From Nitrospirota bacterium (GTDB lineage Bacteria > Nitrospirota > Nitrospiria > Nitrospirales > Nitrospiraceae): a stretch of 58,866 nucleotides of DNA. The translations under genes were made by a program, and so were the position numbers. The stretch lies in contig JACRLR010000044.1 of the NCBI GenBank assembly GCA_016219645.1, forward strand, positions 1-58,866, written 5' to 3'. The notes under the pieces are model-generated. The model did not search any database and was not told where the DNA came from. It saw only the letters and a list, made by a program, of their open reading frames with translations. Every line of letters begins with the position of its first letter. Position 1 is the first letter of the stretch. Below, piece after piece: positions 45,598 to 54,905 of the stretch.

Positions 45598-46479
45598 ATG
45601 CGTCACGCTCAGAAGGGCATTCTCGCCCCAGTTCCACCACTGGCCCGGTATCTGTTGTTCGCCATTGCGCCAGGAAAGAATCCCGCTGGTTCCATGCGCA
45701 ATCTGTGCGAACTGGCGGACGGTGATACAACGATCGTTGGATTGGGTCAATCGCTGGTGCGTGCCCTCGGTCGTGAAGTTCCAGGACTGGAGGTATTCCC
45801 AAGCTACGCTGGTCCCGGATTCGACGTGCCTTCGACACCGGTATCGTTATGGTGCTGGCTGCGAGGAGACGATCGCGGCGAACTCATCCATCGCGCACGT
45901 GCAATTGTCGACATCGTCGCCCCTGGTCTTCAACTGCAGTATACGATCGACGGCTTCCGGTATCGGTCCGGTTTCGACCTTTCCGGTTATGAGGATGGAA
46001 CTGAAAACCCGAAGGGCGCAGCGGCTATCCGGACTGCCTTCGTCACCGGGCAGGGAACAGGACTCGACGGAGGGAGTTTCGTCGCGGTTCAGCAATGGGT
46101 TCACGATCTGAACAGGTTCGAAGCCATGACGACTCGAGAGCAAGATCGCACAATCGGGCGCCGGAAACGTGATAACAAAGAACTCGGCAAGGCGCCGGTT
46201 TCCGCCCATGTGAAGCGAACGGCTCAGGAAAGCTTTGACCCCACCGCGTTCATTGTGCGGCGGTCTATGCCCTGGGCTGACGCATGCCGGGCAGGTTTGG
46301 TGTTCGTGGCGTTCGGGAACTCCTTTGACGCGTTCGACGCGCTGTTGCGTAGAATGGTCGGTGCCGAGGACGGCATCGTAGACGCCCTGTTCACATTCAC
46401 ACGCCCCATTTCAGGGAGCTATTTGTGGTGCCCGCCGATGGACAACCGACGCCTCGACTTACGCAGGGTCGGTCTATGA
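45598..46479 (+). CDS. DyP-type heme peroxidase
   Basis: 293 residues behind GAGGAG. The DyP motif GYEDGTENPKG supplies the distal Asp. The proximal heme His is expected in VQQWVHDLNRFEAM, and the Arg-rich VRRSMPW lies toward the distal side. It has no Tat or Sec signal, so it is cytoplasmic (YfeX-like). Oxidises dyes or porphyrin-type compounds with H2O2 in relatives. No encapsulin gene is next to it, and the C-terminus lacks an evident encapsulin-loading tail. Confidence 0.92.
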   Translation: MRHAQKGILAPVPPLARYLLFAIAPGKNPAGSMRNLCELADGDTTIVGLGQSLVRALGREVPGLEVFPSYAGPGFDVPSTPVSLWCWLRGDDRGELIHRARAIVDIVAPGLQLQYTIDGFRYRSGFDLSGYEDGTENPKGAAAIRTAFVTGQGTGLDGGSFVAVQQWVHDLNRFEAMTTREQDRTIGRRKRDNKELGKAPVSAHVKRTAQESFDPTAFIVRRSMPWADACRAGLVFVAFGNSFDAFDALLRRMVGAEDGIVDALFTFTRPISGSYLWCPPMDNRRLDLRRVGL

Positions 46480-46527
46480 CGGAGACAAGAAGCGCAAAGC
46501 CTCCTGTTTGAACTTGTGAGATAACCC

Positions 46528-46950
46528 ATGCAATTCGATGCAGCCCTCGCCGCGCAGGCGGCGCTTCAAGAAGCAGAAACTGGTCTCGGTGCCGATTGGG
46601 ATATCGCCGTCGAGCTGGAATCCACCTTTTCCTCCAATGCCGGATCGACGGCCCGGGAGGCCTATGAGGAATTACTGGCGCTGGCAATCCGCCATCCACA
46701 GGCGCATTCCTTTCACGCCTTCTGCATCTACATCACCTGGCAGCAGGTGACGGAGGAAACGATCGCCCGGCATTTTCAGACAGGCGTAAGGCTTTGTGAA
46801 GCATATCTCGCCTCTCGTGACAAAAAGAGCGTGAGGCACATTGAGCAGATCACGGAACTATACGACTCATTTCGAGCAGGACTTGGATTGGACGAGGAAG
46901 ACGAGATCCAGGTCGAATTTAGAAAAGATACACCGAAGGGGGGTGACTAG
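46528..46950 (+). CDS. Hypothetical helical protein
   Basis: 140 residues, acidic, helix-rich, no signal (AREAYEELLALAIRHPQAHS, HFQTGVRLCEAYLASR). I do not recognise it. It follows the DyP peroxidase by 48 bases on the same strand and precedes a TPR gene after a repeat-rich gap, so co-transcription with either is possible. Confidence 0.7.
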   Translation: MQFDAALAAQAALQEAETGLGADWDIAVELESTFSSNAGSTAREAYEELLALAIRHPQAHSFHAFCIYITWQQVTEETIARHFQTGVRLCEAYLASRDKKSVRHIEQITELYDSFRAGLGLDEEDEIQVEFRKDTPKGGD

Positions 46951-47022
46951 CGCAACGCGTATCTCGTGAAACGTGAAGCGTTCTTCGTCAGACGAGATAC
47001 GGGACACGAACGGCGCTTCACG
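46951..47022. repeat. Intergenic palindromic repeat cluster
   Basis: CGTATCTCGTGAAACGTGAAGCG at 46958-46980 is partly mirrored by ACGAGATACG (46992-47001) and CGCTTCACG (47014-47022). This builds a hairpin-prone block between the two genes. The same GTGAAGCG word is found inside the SagB-like gene, so these look like copies of one short interspersed element. Confidence 0.55.
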
Positions 47023-47027
47023 AAAAG

Positions 47028-47783
47028 ATGTCGGACGCGGACAAACATCGCGCGCGCATTTTCCTCCACCGAGGCCAACTGGCTCAGGCCAAGGCAGCCT
47101 ATGAACAGGCCGTCGCAGATGATCGCCTGGCCCATGACCAGCGCGCGCTCTCCGATTCGCTCGGCAATCTGGGCAACGTCTGTGCCCTATCGGGTGATCT
47201 GGATCGGGCGGAAACCTGTTACAGAGAAGTGCTCACGATCCAACGTACTGAACAGAATCAGCAGGCCATTGCCCATACGCTGGTGAACCTCGGCAATCTT
47301 CACGTCGGCGCCGGTCATCCTGAAAAAGCGCGCCCCTACTACCTTGAGGCGCTGGATTTGCTGCGCGATCTCAAGGACGATCGCGCGCTCGGCATTCTCT
47401 ACAACAATCTGGCGCTCCAAGAGGCTCGCGAAGGGAAATGGGGGCAGGCTGTTACGTCGTTCACGCAAGCGCTCGACTCTCATCGGATTGTCGGAAACGA
47501 AGAAGGGCTGGCTGTGACCTACAGCCAACTGGGGAAGTGCTTTCTCGACCAAGGCGATCTGACTAGAGCCGAACGTTGTCTCAACAATGCTTCGGAACAT
47601 TACATCAAGCTCGGTAACGAGCCGGCTGAAGCAGCGGTGCTGCGGCACCTTGCCGCGATCTACGACAGCCGTCGAGATTCTGTTTCAGCACGACGGTGTC
47701 TTGAACGAGTGGTCTCTCTCGACCAGCGATACGGGTTGCCTGACCTTCAGGCAGACTTGGCTCACCTTGTCAAGCTGAAATAA
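47028..47783 (+). CDS. TPR protein
   Basis: 251 residues, cytoplasmic, with six or so TPRs: HRGQLAQAKAAYEQAV, ADSLGNLGNVCALSG-type units, LVNLGNLHVGAGHPEKARPY, ILYNNLALQEAREGKWGQAV and YSQLGKCFLDQGDLTRAERC. A protein-interaction scaffold; no partner is apparent. Start ATG 47028 directly follows the repeat cluster. Confidence 0.85.
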   Translation: MSDADKHRARIFLHRGQLAQAKAAYEQAVADDRLAHDQRALSDSLGNLGNVCALSGDLDRAETCYREVLTIQRTEQNQQAIAHTLVNLGNLHVGAGHPEKARPYYLEALDLLRDLKDDRALGILYNNLALQEAREGKWGQAVTSFTQALDSHRIVGNEEGLAVTYSQLGKCFLDQGDLTRAERCLNNASEHYIKLGNEPAEAAVLRHLAAIYDSRRDSVSARRCLERVVSLDQRYGLPDLQADLAHLVKLK

Positions 47784-47977
47784 TTCGGTGAGCCTTTTTT
47801 CATGCTGGACCTCCCCGAATAGCCTCGATCAGTTATCCAGGATTCTTCCACTTTCTGTCTGGTCAATCCACTGTACTTCTGGACAGAACTCAATCGTTCT
47901 TGGTATCTTGACCCAGTCGCCCCTGTTGCTTAACCTTCACCCTGAAATAGCTGACAGGATATTGACGTGGATATCGG

Positions 47978-48583
47978 ATGCCATATCTTGCTCGGATCCT
48001 GGCAGCGTTGGTTCTTGGGTCGCTCATGATGGCTAACAACGTGTCTGCTGCAAATGACTCACCCACGATCACCGTCGGCACTCAAGAAATTGGACTCTCT
48101 GCCGGGTACTTGTTCCCCCATCGCCTCGTAGAGGGGAAAAGCAAGACCGAACAGAGGGGACCAGCCTTCATGCCCTCCTGGATGATCACGCTCACCGATC
48201 CTATCGGCGACAGCTGGTATCGGGGGCAAATATCACTCGGCGGCGAGATGGTCTATATCCAATTTCAGGAACCGGTGCTCTCGCACGGCATCGGCTTCAC
48301 TCCGAAGATCAAATACAGTTTCGTCGCACTTGACCGGATCAGGCCCTATGTAGAATTCGCCGGAGGCCCATTTTGGACCGATCTCGCAGGGAATATTCCT
48401 GAACAGCAAAGCCAGTTCAACTTCATCTTGACGGCAGGGCTCGGAATCAGTTATTTCATGAACGACGGATTCGCGCTCAATGCCGGCTACCGTTTTCAGC
48501 ATATCTCCAATGCCCACACGAGCAGTCCAAATGTCGGACTGAATGAAAGTCTCCCCTTCGCAGGCTTTTCCTTTTACTTTTAG
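47978..48583 (+). CDS. pagL: PagL-like lipid A deacylase (acyloxyacyl hydrolase family)
   Basis: 201 residues, signal peptide ending at NVSAA, then an eight-strand barrel ending in FAGFSFYF. The catalytic motif RFQHISNAHTSSPNVGLN holds the His and Ser of PagL and the Asn/Gly positions typical of the family. It would trim a 3-O acyl chain of lipid A in the outer membrane. It lies eight bases before a lipoprotein gene, so the two are probably co-transcribed. Confidence 0.82.
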   Translation: MPYLARILAALVLGSLMMANNVSAANDSPTITVGTQEIGLSAGYLFPHRLVEGKSKTEQRGPAFMPSWMITLTDPIGDSWYRGQISLGGEMVYIQFQEPVLSHGIGFTPKIKYSFVALDRIRPYVEFAGGPFWTDLAGNIPEQQSQFNFILTAGLGISYFMNDGFALNAGYRFQHISNAHTSSPNVGLNESLPFAGFSFYF

Positions 48584-48591
48584 GAGCCGAT

Positions 48592-49332
48592 ATGCAGGCT
48601 ACACCGCGCGTCATCTGGACGATCATCATAAGCTGTGGGTTGGTCGTGACACTCACGTTCGGTTGCGGTCACCGGATTGAGATCAAGTCCACGGCCGACA
48701 GCAGTCCACAGCCAATCACCAGGGACATCGCGCGAGCGGAGCAAGTCCCGCTCGTCATCGATAGCGTCGATACCACGCGCAACGGCTCACCGCAAACTTC
48801 GTCATTGGAAACTGAGCGCCGCGTGCTCAGCACGTTGCGAGCAGTCGGGCTATTCTCACGCCTCGGGGATACGAATTCCCCCGAACCTCCAGCCAGTGAA
48901 AAATTCATTCGCGCCCGTCTTGTGTTCGATGAGGCCGTCGATTCCCATCCGGGCGATGTGACATGGAAGAGCATTGCCATCGGCGCCTCGATGTTCACCC
49001 TCGCCCCCTTCATTCCACTGGAATATGACTATTCGGCGCACATGACTCTGGAATTGGAACGCTGGGATGGGCGGGTCAAACGCTACGAGAGCCAATCCAC
49101 CGGAACCGCTCATTATAAAATGTTCGGCGCGACGCCCCTCATGATCGATGAATTGAAAGGCCATGTGACGGAATCCTGCCTCACATCATTGATGGAGCAA
49201 GTGGTGCAGGACACCGCCTTTTATACCGCTAGCAGCGCTCCCATATTCGATCGGCCTATTCGTTCCGTCTCAGTCAAGTCGAAACGGTCAACAGTCACGC
49301 TTGTTCCTGTAGCCACGTCGTCCGGCAAGTAA
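48592..49332 (+). CDS. Hypothetical lipoprotein
   Basis: 246 residues with a lipobox-like signal (VVTLTFGC). Ribosome site TAGGAG in the 3' end of the preceding gene. The mature part has two likely beta domains, including RLVFDEAVDSHPGDVTWKSI and YDYSAHMTLELERWDGRVKR. Family not recognised. Pairing with the PagL-like enzyme suggests an outer-membrane role. Confidence 0.75.
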   Translation: MQATPRVIWTIIISCGLVVTLTFGCGHRIEIKSTADSSPQPITRDIARAEQVPLVIDSVDTTRNGSPQTSSLETERRVLSTLRAVGLFSRLGDTNSPEPPASEKFIRARLVFDEAVDSHPGDVTWKSIAIGASMFTLAPFIPLEYDYSAHMTLELERWDGRVKRYESQSTGTAHYKMFGATPLMIDELKGHVTESCLTSLMEQVVQDTAFYTASSAPIFDRPIRSVSVKSKRSTVTLVPVATSSGK

Positions 49333-49443
49333 GTATTTCCTCTCGCCTCGCCCCTGTATCTCTATTTTCATATGGAGAAGAGGCCGATCCCTTGACCCGC
49401 CAGGCCAGAGACCTGTATAACCCCTTCCTGTTGCAAACAGTGG

Positions 49444-49560
49444 AGTTATGAGTTCTGAGTTGTAAGTTCTGAGTTTCGTAGCAGGTCGCTTCGGGTTCTC
49501 ATCCAGCTTTGGAGCCCTCCGAGCCGTTAACTCAGCACTCAAAACTAACAACTCATAACT
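49444..49560. repeat. Imperfect inverted repeat upstream of the tRNA gene
   Basis: A 33-base AGTTATGAGTTCTGAGTTGT-like segment (49444-49476) is complementary, with mismatches, to 49526-49560 (...AACTCATAACT). It flanks about 50 bases and ends ten bases before the tRNA gene. It is low-complexity, built of GAGTT units. It may form a long hairpin or mark an insertion, and could influence tRNA transcription. Confidence 0.5.
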
Positions 49561-49569
49561 TCGAGGAAA

Positions 49570-49645
49570 GCGCCCGTAGCTCAATGGATAGAGCACCAGA
49601 CTACGGATCTGGGGGTTGGGGGTTCAAGTCCCTCCGGGCGCACCA
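49570..49645 (+). tRNA. tRNA-Arg (anticodon ACG)
   Basis: Acceptor stem GCGCCCG (49570-49576) pairs with CGGGCGC (49635-49641), followed by A and an encoded CCA (49643-49645). The D arm GCTC...GAGC and the anticodon arm CCAGA/TCTGG with loop CTACGGA put ACG at 49603-49605. The T loop is TTCAAGT. ACG reads CGU/CGC/CGA after A-to-I editing. Confidence 0.93.
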
Positions 49646-49966
49646 CAGAATCAATAGCCTGCATCCCCACTCCCCGTTTTCCATCGTGACTGGTTATGGT
49701 TTTAGTCACGGTTCCATCAAGCCAGATTTGACTTTATCATCGTCGCTTTCGTAATCTTTGCGCTGGTGACGCAAGTCAGCCGCTTCAAGAATGAACTTCA
49801 CCCCGCACCGCCCGCTGGGCCAACGAACGAAGAGAAACCCTTGATGGAAATTAGAACGCTCTGAAAGGTTGCCAAGTACCACCTCGGTACGAGTATTTCC
49901 ACGAGGTGGCGGGAGAAGACTCACAGGATCGATGACCCGCACACAATTTAGGAGATGGAGATCATC
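49646..49966. other. Intergenic, nothing recognised
   Basis: About 320 bases between the tRNA and the OmpA-like gene. No gene, hairpin or repeat that I can support; presumably contains the promoter of the OmpA-like gene. A GGAGATGGAG ribosome site sits just before 49967. Confidence 0.4.
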
Positions 49967-50707
49967 ATGCAGACATCCAAAACCGTTATCCTCGTAGCAA
50001 GTTTAGCTGCTCTAACGGGCTGTGCAAGCTTGGATAAGAGCCCTATTTGTCCGAAGACTGATGGATGGCAGGCTTGGAATGACGTTCGTTGCAATGTCGA
50101 GGATGCACCAAAGAATCAGGCCGACCCTCTCGCTGCGATGGACAGCATGGCAGCCGAATTGGCTGCCAGCAAGCAGCGTATGGCGGAGTTGGAGCGACAA
50201 CTGGCAGGCCGGGACAAGGAACTGGCAGACCTCCGAGGAACTCTGTTAGCTGATGAACAAAAACTGAAAACGGCCCAGCGGGGATTAGTCAGGGCACTTC
50301 GCCCTCAGATCGAAAAGGGCGACATTACGGTCGATCTGAACAACGAGCGGTTGTTGATTAGCCTGGCCTCCAACTATCTGTTCGGTTCCGGCCATGATGA
50401 GTTGACACAGGAGGGCATCGATGCGCTCAAGCAGGTTGGGGCGGTCTTGAAGGATTATCCTGAGTACAAGGTGGCGGTGGACGGTCACACTGACAATGTT
50501 CCCATAGGCGGGGAGCTGAAGAATAAGTTCCCCACAAACAAGGAACTCTCTGAATCCCGTGCGGTTAATGCGGCAAAGGCCCTAACAAAAGGTGGTCTTG
50601 GCGCTGCGACGACAACCGGTTACGCAGACAGCAAGCCGGTTGAACCGAACACAACCCCTGCGGGTCGGGCAAAGAACCGCCGCGTCGAAATTCGTGTCAC
50701 GAAGTAG
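49967..50707 (+). CDS. OmpA-family lipoprotein (peptidoglycan-binding)
   Basis: 246 residues from ATG 49967. Lipobox SLAALTGC (Cys acylated), then a coiled coil (~55-105), then a C-terminal OmpA-like domain with DGHTDNVPIGGELKNKF and SESRAVNAAKAL, ending NRRVEIRV. It tethers the outer membrane to peptidoglycan, Pal-like but with an added coiled coil. Monocistronic. Confidence 0.93.
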   Translation: MQTSKTVILVASLAALTGCASLDKSPICPKTDGWQAWNDVRCNVEDAPKNQADPLAAMDSMAAELAASKQRMAELERQLAGRDKELADLRGTLLADEQKLKTAQRGLVRALRPQIEKGDITVDLNNERLLISLASNYLFGSGHDELTQEGIDALKQVGAVLKDYPEYKVAVDGHTDNVPIGGELKNKFPTNKELSESRAVNAAKALTKGGLGAATTTGYADSKPVEPNTTPAGRAKNRRVEIRVTK

Positions 50708-50921
50708 AAGACGCGACTCAGCTGGTGGGGCGGGGGCAGTAGTCCGTTACTCCTCCGCCCTCTACCGGTCATGCTTTCCGCATCCACATCTCCTCCCTAT
50801 TCGAACTCGTTCCGATTCTTGCGTCGCAACTCTGTCATGAGCTCGAAGAGGATTTGCAGAGGCCCTTCTGTTCCAGCACGTCGACAATCGCGACGATCTC
50901 CGAATGTTGGAGATGATTCAG

Positions 50922-51302
50922 TCACTTCACTTTCACCAACCATCCCCCTGTCGCTTCGCATTGATTGGGGCCTTTGCCCATCAGGTTAATTTTTGCGTAG
51001 GTCGCTTTTACCGTGGCAGGGATTTTGCCAGTTACGTGAAGCCCGTCATGTTTCGTAGTCACTGTGATGGGTACTAATTGCTCTTTTATCGTCACCCTTA
51101 TGCTACTCGGGTTCGTCGAAGTAGATGCATAAAAAGAAAATTCAGATTTTTGCGCTACCTCTGTATTATTCGGCGGCGTAAACCTTGAGAACTTCGCTGT
51201 GCAGGGGATCATATTATTGCCTGCGTTGATGTCACCATAGGCCCAGGCTGTACCGGGGAGTATTAATGCGATCGCTATCCACAACACGTTCTGCAATTTC
51301 AT
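50922..51302 (-). CDS. Small periplasmic beta-rich protein
   Basis: ATG 51302 behind GAGGGAT gives ~126 residues. Signal peptide to TAWAY; mature part Ig-like (KFSRFTPPNNTEVAQKSEFS, IRVTIKEQLVPITVTTKHDG) with two cysteines. I do not recognise the family. Its fold pattern resembles small CopC-like or surface domains, but no metal motif stands out. Convergent with the OmpA-like gene. Confidence 0.65.
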   Translation of the reverse strand: MKLQNVLWIAIALILPGTAWAYGDINAGNNMIPCTAKFSRFTPPNNTEVAQKSEFSFYASTSTNPSSIRVTIKEQLVPITVTTKHDGLHVTGKIPATVKATYAKINLMGKGPNQCEATGGWLVKVK

Positions 51303-51639
51303 GACGATCCCTCTTGTGTGGTTGTTGAAGCAGATGGCCGAGCGATGACTCGGTTGATACACCGGTTTCATTGTCAGTTACTTTGCTATAAAAAAACAAC
51401 CCCCATGGGCGGAACAGTGCTATAGGGGAGTGTGGTTCTCGATGCCATTACTCCACTCAAGGCAGGCCCTGTGCACCGACAGAGCGCTACTGTTTCTTCC
51501 TCGCCTTCCCTTCTTCACCAACATCTTGACAAGACCCGGGGAAAGAGCTTATCACAGGCATCTATTGGGGTTTCTTGAGGGTGTTCAAGCGTCAGCCCAC
51601 CTCAAAAGTAACCTCCTATTCACCAGGACAAGGTAGGTC
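51303..51639. other. Intergenic, nothing recognised
   Basis: About 340 bases between divergent genes, presumably carrying promoters for both. Contains a run of A followed by CCCCCATGGG and a short duplicated GTGCTATA-like word, neither convincing. Confidence 0.4.
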
Positions 51640-52827
51640 ATGCGAAAAACTCTTGAGCAGCTGTTCGATAAATTGAGCGATCATGCGCCGGATATTTCTT
51701 TTGAGGTGCAGTTTTGGGATGGAAAGAAGAGTTCATACGGCACAGGCAAGAGGCAGTTTCTTCTCACCTTTGTGACGAAGCAGGCGGCGGACCATGTCCT
51801 CGAAAGCGGATCATTAGGGTTCGGCGAAGAGTATATGGGAGGGGATATTCAGGTCGAAGGGGATTTCAGGCAACTTCTTCGCTTCGGGACTGACGCCGCG
51901 TTCCTCAACCTCCCTCTCGGCTTGAAAACGAAGCTTGCGTTTCAGCACCTGCGTCAGACTTCGCTCAACACGCTCTCGCGTGCGCCCAAGCACATCGCCC
52001 ACCATTACGATCTCGGGAACGACTTCTACAAACTATGGCTGGACGAGACCATGGCCTACTCCTGCGCCTACTTCCGTCATGAGGACGACACACTTGAGCA
52101 GGCACAGCAGCAGAAGTACGAGCATATTTGCCGGAAACTTCAGTTACAGGCTGGAGAAACACTGGTTGACATCGGCTGCGGGTGGGGTGGGATGTTGATC
52201 TACGCGGCCAAACACTATGGCATACGCGGGGTCGGCTGCTCACTTTCGAAGCAACAAGTTGAGTATGCGACGGATTTGATCAAACGCGAGGGGCTGTCAA
52301 AGGAGATTTCTGTCGTCTTCGAAGATTACCGTAAGCTTGAAGGCACGTTCGACAAATTCGTTTCAATCGGGATGTTTGAACATGTGGGGAAGCAATTCAT
52401 CCCTACGTTTATGCAAAAGGCGCAGTCGCTCTTGAAGCGTGAGGGGATAGGATTGCTGCATACCATAGGAGAAGAGCGATCAATGCCCGGCGATCCCTGG
52501 ACGTTGAAATATATCTTTCCTGGTGGGTATATTCCCTCGCTGGATGAGATCGTTCGCACGATGGGCGAAACCGGACTCGTTCCGACCGATATCGAAAACC
52601 TTCGTCTGCACTATGCAAAAACGGTTGAGGAGTGGTGCACAAGATACGAGGCACATGTCAAAACAATCGAAAAGATGTTCGATGCCTCGTTCGTTCGAAT
52701 GTGGCGCATGTTTCTCAATGGATGCGTCATCAACTTTCGCTACGGCAACCCACGGCTTTATCAAGTCATTTTTACGAACGGATTGAACAACGCTCTTCCT
52801 CTGACGCGCGAGTATATGTATCGCTAG
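51640..52827 (+). CDS. cfa: Cyclopropane-fatty-acyl-phospholipid synthase
   Basis: 395 residues. Adds a methylene group from S-adenosylmethionine to unsaturated acyl chains of membrane lipids. SAM motif VDIGCGWGGMLIYAAKHYG; IAHHYDLGNDFYKLWLDETM is the classic Cfa opening; YIFPGGYIPSLDEI and the C-terminal FRYGNPRLYQVIF are also typical. Length normal. Implies stationary-phase or stress remodelling of membrane lipids. Confidence 0.95.
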   Translation: MRKTLEQLFDKLSDHAPDISFEVQFWDGKKSSYGTGKRQFLLTFVTKQAADHVLESGSLGFGEEYMGGDIQVEGDFRQLLRFGTDAAFLNLPLGLKTKLAFQHLRQTSLNTLSRAPKHIAHHYDLGNDFYKLWLDETMAYSCAYFRHEDDTLEQAQQQKYEHICRKLQLQAGETLVDIGCGWGGMLIYAAKHYGIRGVGCSLSKQQVEYATDLIKREGLSKEISVVFEDYRKLEGTFDKFVSIGMFEHVGKQFIPTFMQKAQSLLKREGIGLLHTIGEERSMPGDPWTLKYIFPGGYIPSLDEIVRTMGETGLVPTDIENLRLHYAKTVEEWCTRYEAHVKTIEKMFDASFVRMWRMFLNGCVINFRYGNPRLYQVIFTNGLNNALPLTREYMYR

Positions 52828-52951
52828 CAGGATGCTCAAAAATTCCGTCAGCGGCGTTCTCGCATCGCTCAAACCCTCAACGTACCCCAAGGGTACGCCT
52901 CGGGCCTTCGCTCGCTGCGGCCTTGCTGAACGGTCTTTTTGAGCATCCTGC
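52827..52951. repeat. 125-bp palindromic interspersed element
   Basis: Perfect 16-base terminal inverted repeats: GCAGGATGCTCAAAAA (52827-52842) and TTTTTGAGCATCCTGC (52936-52951). Inside is a second hairpin, CGTACCC...GGGTACG (52881-52897), and further partial symmetry (CCGTCAGC...GCTGAACGG). It overlaps the last base of the cfa stop codon. It looks like a MITE- or REP-like mobile palindrome; transcribed, it would also end transcription of cfa. Confidence 0.8.
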
Positions 52952-53104
52952 GTGGAAGGCTCGTGTTATCTCACGACGTGCAAACAAGTGCTATTCAGGC
53001 ATGCACAGAGATTATTCTCGCAGCCTGCTAGACCGTGAAAAATATGATCTACATGACGCTTCATTATCTGTGGGCCAGTTCAAGAAGATAGGACACCAGG
53101 ATAC

Positions 53105-53845
53105 ATGACGACAACCATCGCCTCACGGCTCCAAGCGGTACATGACCGTATCACCACTGTGGCCCAATCCTGCGGCCGGAAACCTGGGGAGATTACGCTG
53201 CTCGCAGCGAGTAAAACCAACCCTGCCGAGCGATTGCGGGAGGCCTGGCAGGCGGGGCAAAAGATTTTTGGCGAGAATTACCTGCAGGAAGCGCTGGCAA
53301 AAATGCAGCACCTGACCGATCTTCCGATCGAATGGCATTTTATCGGCCCGATACAGAGCAATAAGACGCGGCGCATCTCGGAGAATTTCTCCTGGGTTCA
53401 CAGTGTAGACAGGGCAAAAATTGCCGACCGGCTGTCAAAGGACAGGCCTGAATCATTGCCACCGTTGCAAATCTGTTTACAGGTCAATGTGAGCGGGGAG
53501 GCAAGTAAGAGTGGTGTGGCTCCCGAAGAGCTGGCTAGCCTGGCCGAGCATGCCGTTCGCCTGCCGCGCCTGAAACTGCGAGGATTAATGGCCGTCCCTG
53601 AACTTACAACCGCCACGGCATTGCAGCGCAGCCAGTTCCACATGCTGTGGGAACTATTTGATCGGCTCAAGCGGGATGGATACGAACTCGATACGCTCTC
53701 TATGGGAATGTCAGAAGATATGGATAATGCCATTGCCGAAGGCGCAACGATGGTACGCGTCGGCACCGCGATTTTCGGACCCAGGCGTTATCTGATCCCC
53801 GAGGAGATAGCCGCCCTCGCGGCCAAAAGAGCACAAGAGCTTTGA
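53105..53845 (+). CDS. yggS: YggS-family pyridoxal-phosphate homeostasis protein
   Basis: 246 residues. PLP-binding barrel with the Schiff-base Lys in LLAASKTNPAE; further motifs FGENYLQEAL, EWHFIGPIQSNKT and SMGMSEDMDNAIAEGATMVR with GTAIFG at the end. Controls free PLP levels. Length normal. Convergent with the SUMF1 gene. Confidence 0.95.
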   Translation: MTTTIASRLQAVHDRITTVAQSCGRKPGEITLLAASKTNPAERLREAWQAGQKIFGENYLQEALAKMQHLTDLPIEWHFIGPIQSNKTRRISENFSWVHSVDRAKIADRLSKDRPESLPPLQICLQVNVSGEASKSGVAPEELASLAEHAVRLPRLKLRGLMAVPELTTATALQRSQFHMLWELFDRLKRDGYELDTLSMGMSEDMDNAIAEGATMVRVGTAIFGPRRYLIPEEIAALAAKRAQEL

Positions 53846-53863
53846 AATGTTGAAAGCCAACGG

Positions 53864-54694
53864 CTATGGTTTTTTCACGCATCGCAAACCAGGGAGATAT
53901 TGGCTTCTGAATGTCGGGGGATCCCAGTACCGATCTGAAGAGCGCAACGCTCGTGGACTGCTGTTCCAAGCGCCGCCACGAATCCCTTTGAACCCACCAG
54001 TCGGCGGTCCTTCCGGATTCCTCTGCTGGCTGCTTTTGTAATAGTCATGGTCATACCAGTCACTGACCCACTCCCAGACGTTCCCGGCCATATCGTAAAC
54101 GCCATAGGGACTTTTGCCCTCTTCGAATGATCCCACCGGTGCCAAGGCTCCATGATTGTTCGACCCTGTTTGTCCATAATTCGCATGGCGGGGTGTTGGT
54201 GGCTCGTTGCCCCACGGATAGAGGCGGCCATCGGTCCCTCGAGCCGCCTTTTCCCATTCCGCTTCCGTCGGCAAACGCTTGCCGGCCCATTTACAATAGG
54301 CCGCTGCATCCTCCCAATCCACATTGGAGACCGGCCGCTTCTTATTCGAAGGCTGATTCATCGTCCTCCAGTCCGACGGTGCACTATTCCCTGTTTCCTG
54401 CAGAAATGCAGCATACTGCTCCACTGTCACTTCGTGCCTGTCGATCAAGAATGAATCCAGGTAGACCTGGTGGGGCGGGCGTTCGTCCGCGTCTCCGTTT
54501 GCGCTCCCCATTGTGAACTCTCCAGCCGGCACCAGCACCATCGGCGGTTCTTGCGATTGAGCCGACACTGTCCTCACATAACCCTGGTTGTGCCCTGTAG
54601 CTGGTTGCAGGGGGCTATTCTCACCGGCTATTGCCGCCATAGCTGGGTATGTAACAAGGCCGAACCACGCGACCATCACAAACATCCTTCTCAT
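53864..54694 (-). CDS. Exported SUMF1/FGE-domain protein (copy 2)
   Basis: ATG 54694 behind GTGGAGGGA, about 276 residues. Signal peptide to MAAIAG. A SUMF1 (formylglycine-generating-like, EgtB/PvdO superfamily) domain follows: MVLVPAGEFTMGSANGDADE, HEVTVEQYAAFLQETG, RLPTEAEWEKAARGTDGRLY, MAGNVWEWVSDWYDHDYY, GIRGGAWNSSPRALRSS and LPGLRCVKKP. The first active-site Cys of true FGE is Ser here, so sulfatase maturation activity is unlikely. Tandem paralogue of the gene at 54906-55652, both between amo and yggS. Confidence 0.85.
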   Translation of the reverse strand: MRRMFVMVAWFGLVTYPAMAAIAGENSPLQPATGHNQGYVRTVSAQSQEPPMVLVPAGEFTMGSANGDADERPPHQVYLDSFLIDRHEVTVEQYAAFLQETGNSAPSDWRTMNQPSNKKRPVSNVDWEDAAAYCKWAGKRLPTEAEWEKAARGTDGRLYPWGNEPPTPRHANYGQTGSNNHGALAPVGSFEEGKSPYGVYDMAGNVWEWVSDWYDHDYYKSSQQRNPEGPPTGGFKGIRGGAWNSSPRALRSSDRYWDPPTFRSQYLPGLRCVKKP

Positions 54695-54905
54695 GAACTC
54701 CCTCCACAATATTTGACTGAAGAACCATTTTTCGCCCCACGCTCGCATGAGCTAATGGGCAAAAACTATAATGCCTGGTACCTCAAAAAAACAACCATAT
54801 AGGTAGTCAGGCGAGGCTCAGGGCTACCCTGAGCTATGACCTCCCAGAACTGTTCCTCTGCCGGGACTTTACCATCCCAATAGAGGAAGTAAGGCCTGTT
54901 CTTGA

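Noticed and set aside
45598-46950. Encapsulin cargo system with the DyP peroxidase
   Set aside because: No encapsulin shell gene is adjacent and no loading-peptide-like tail is evident.
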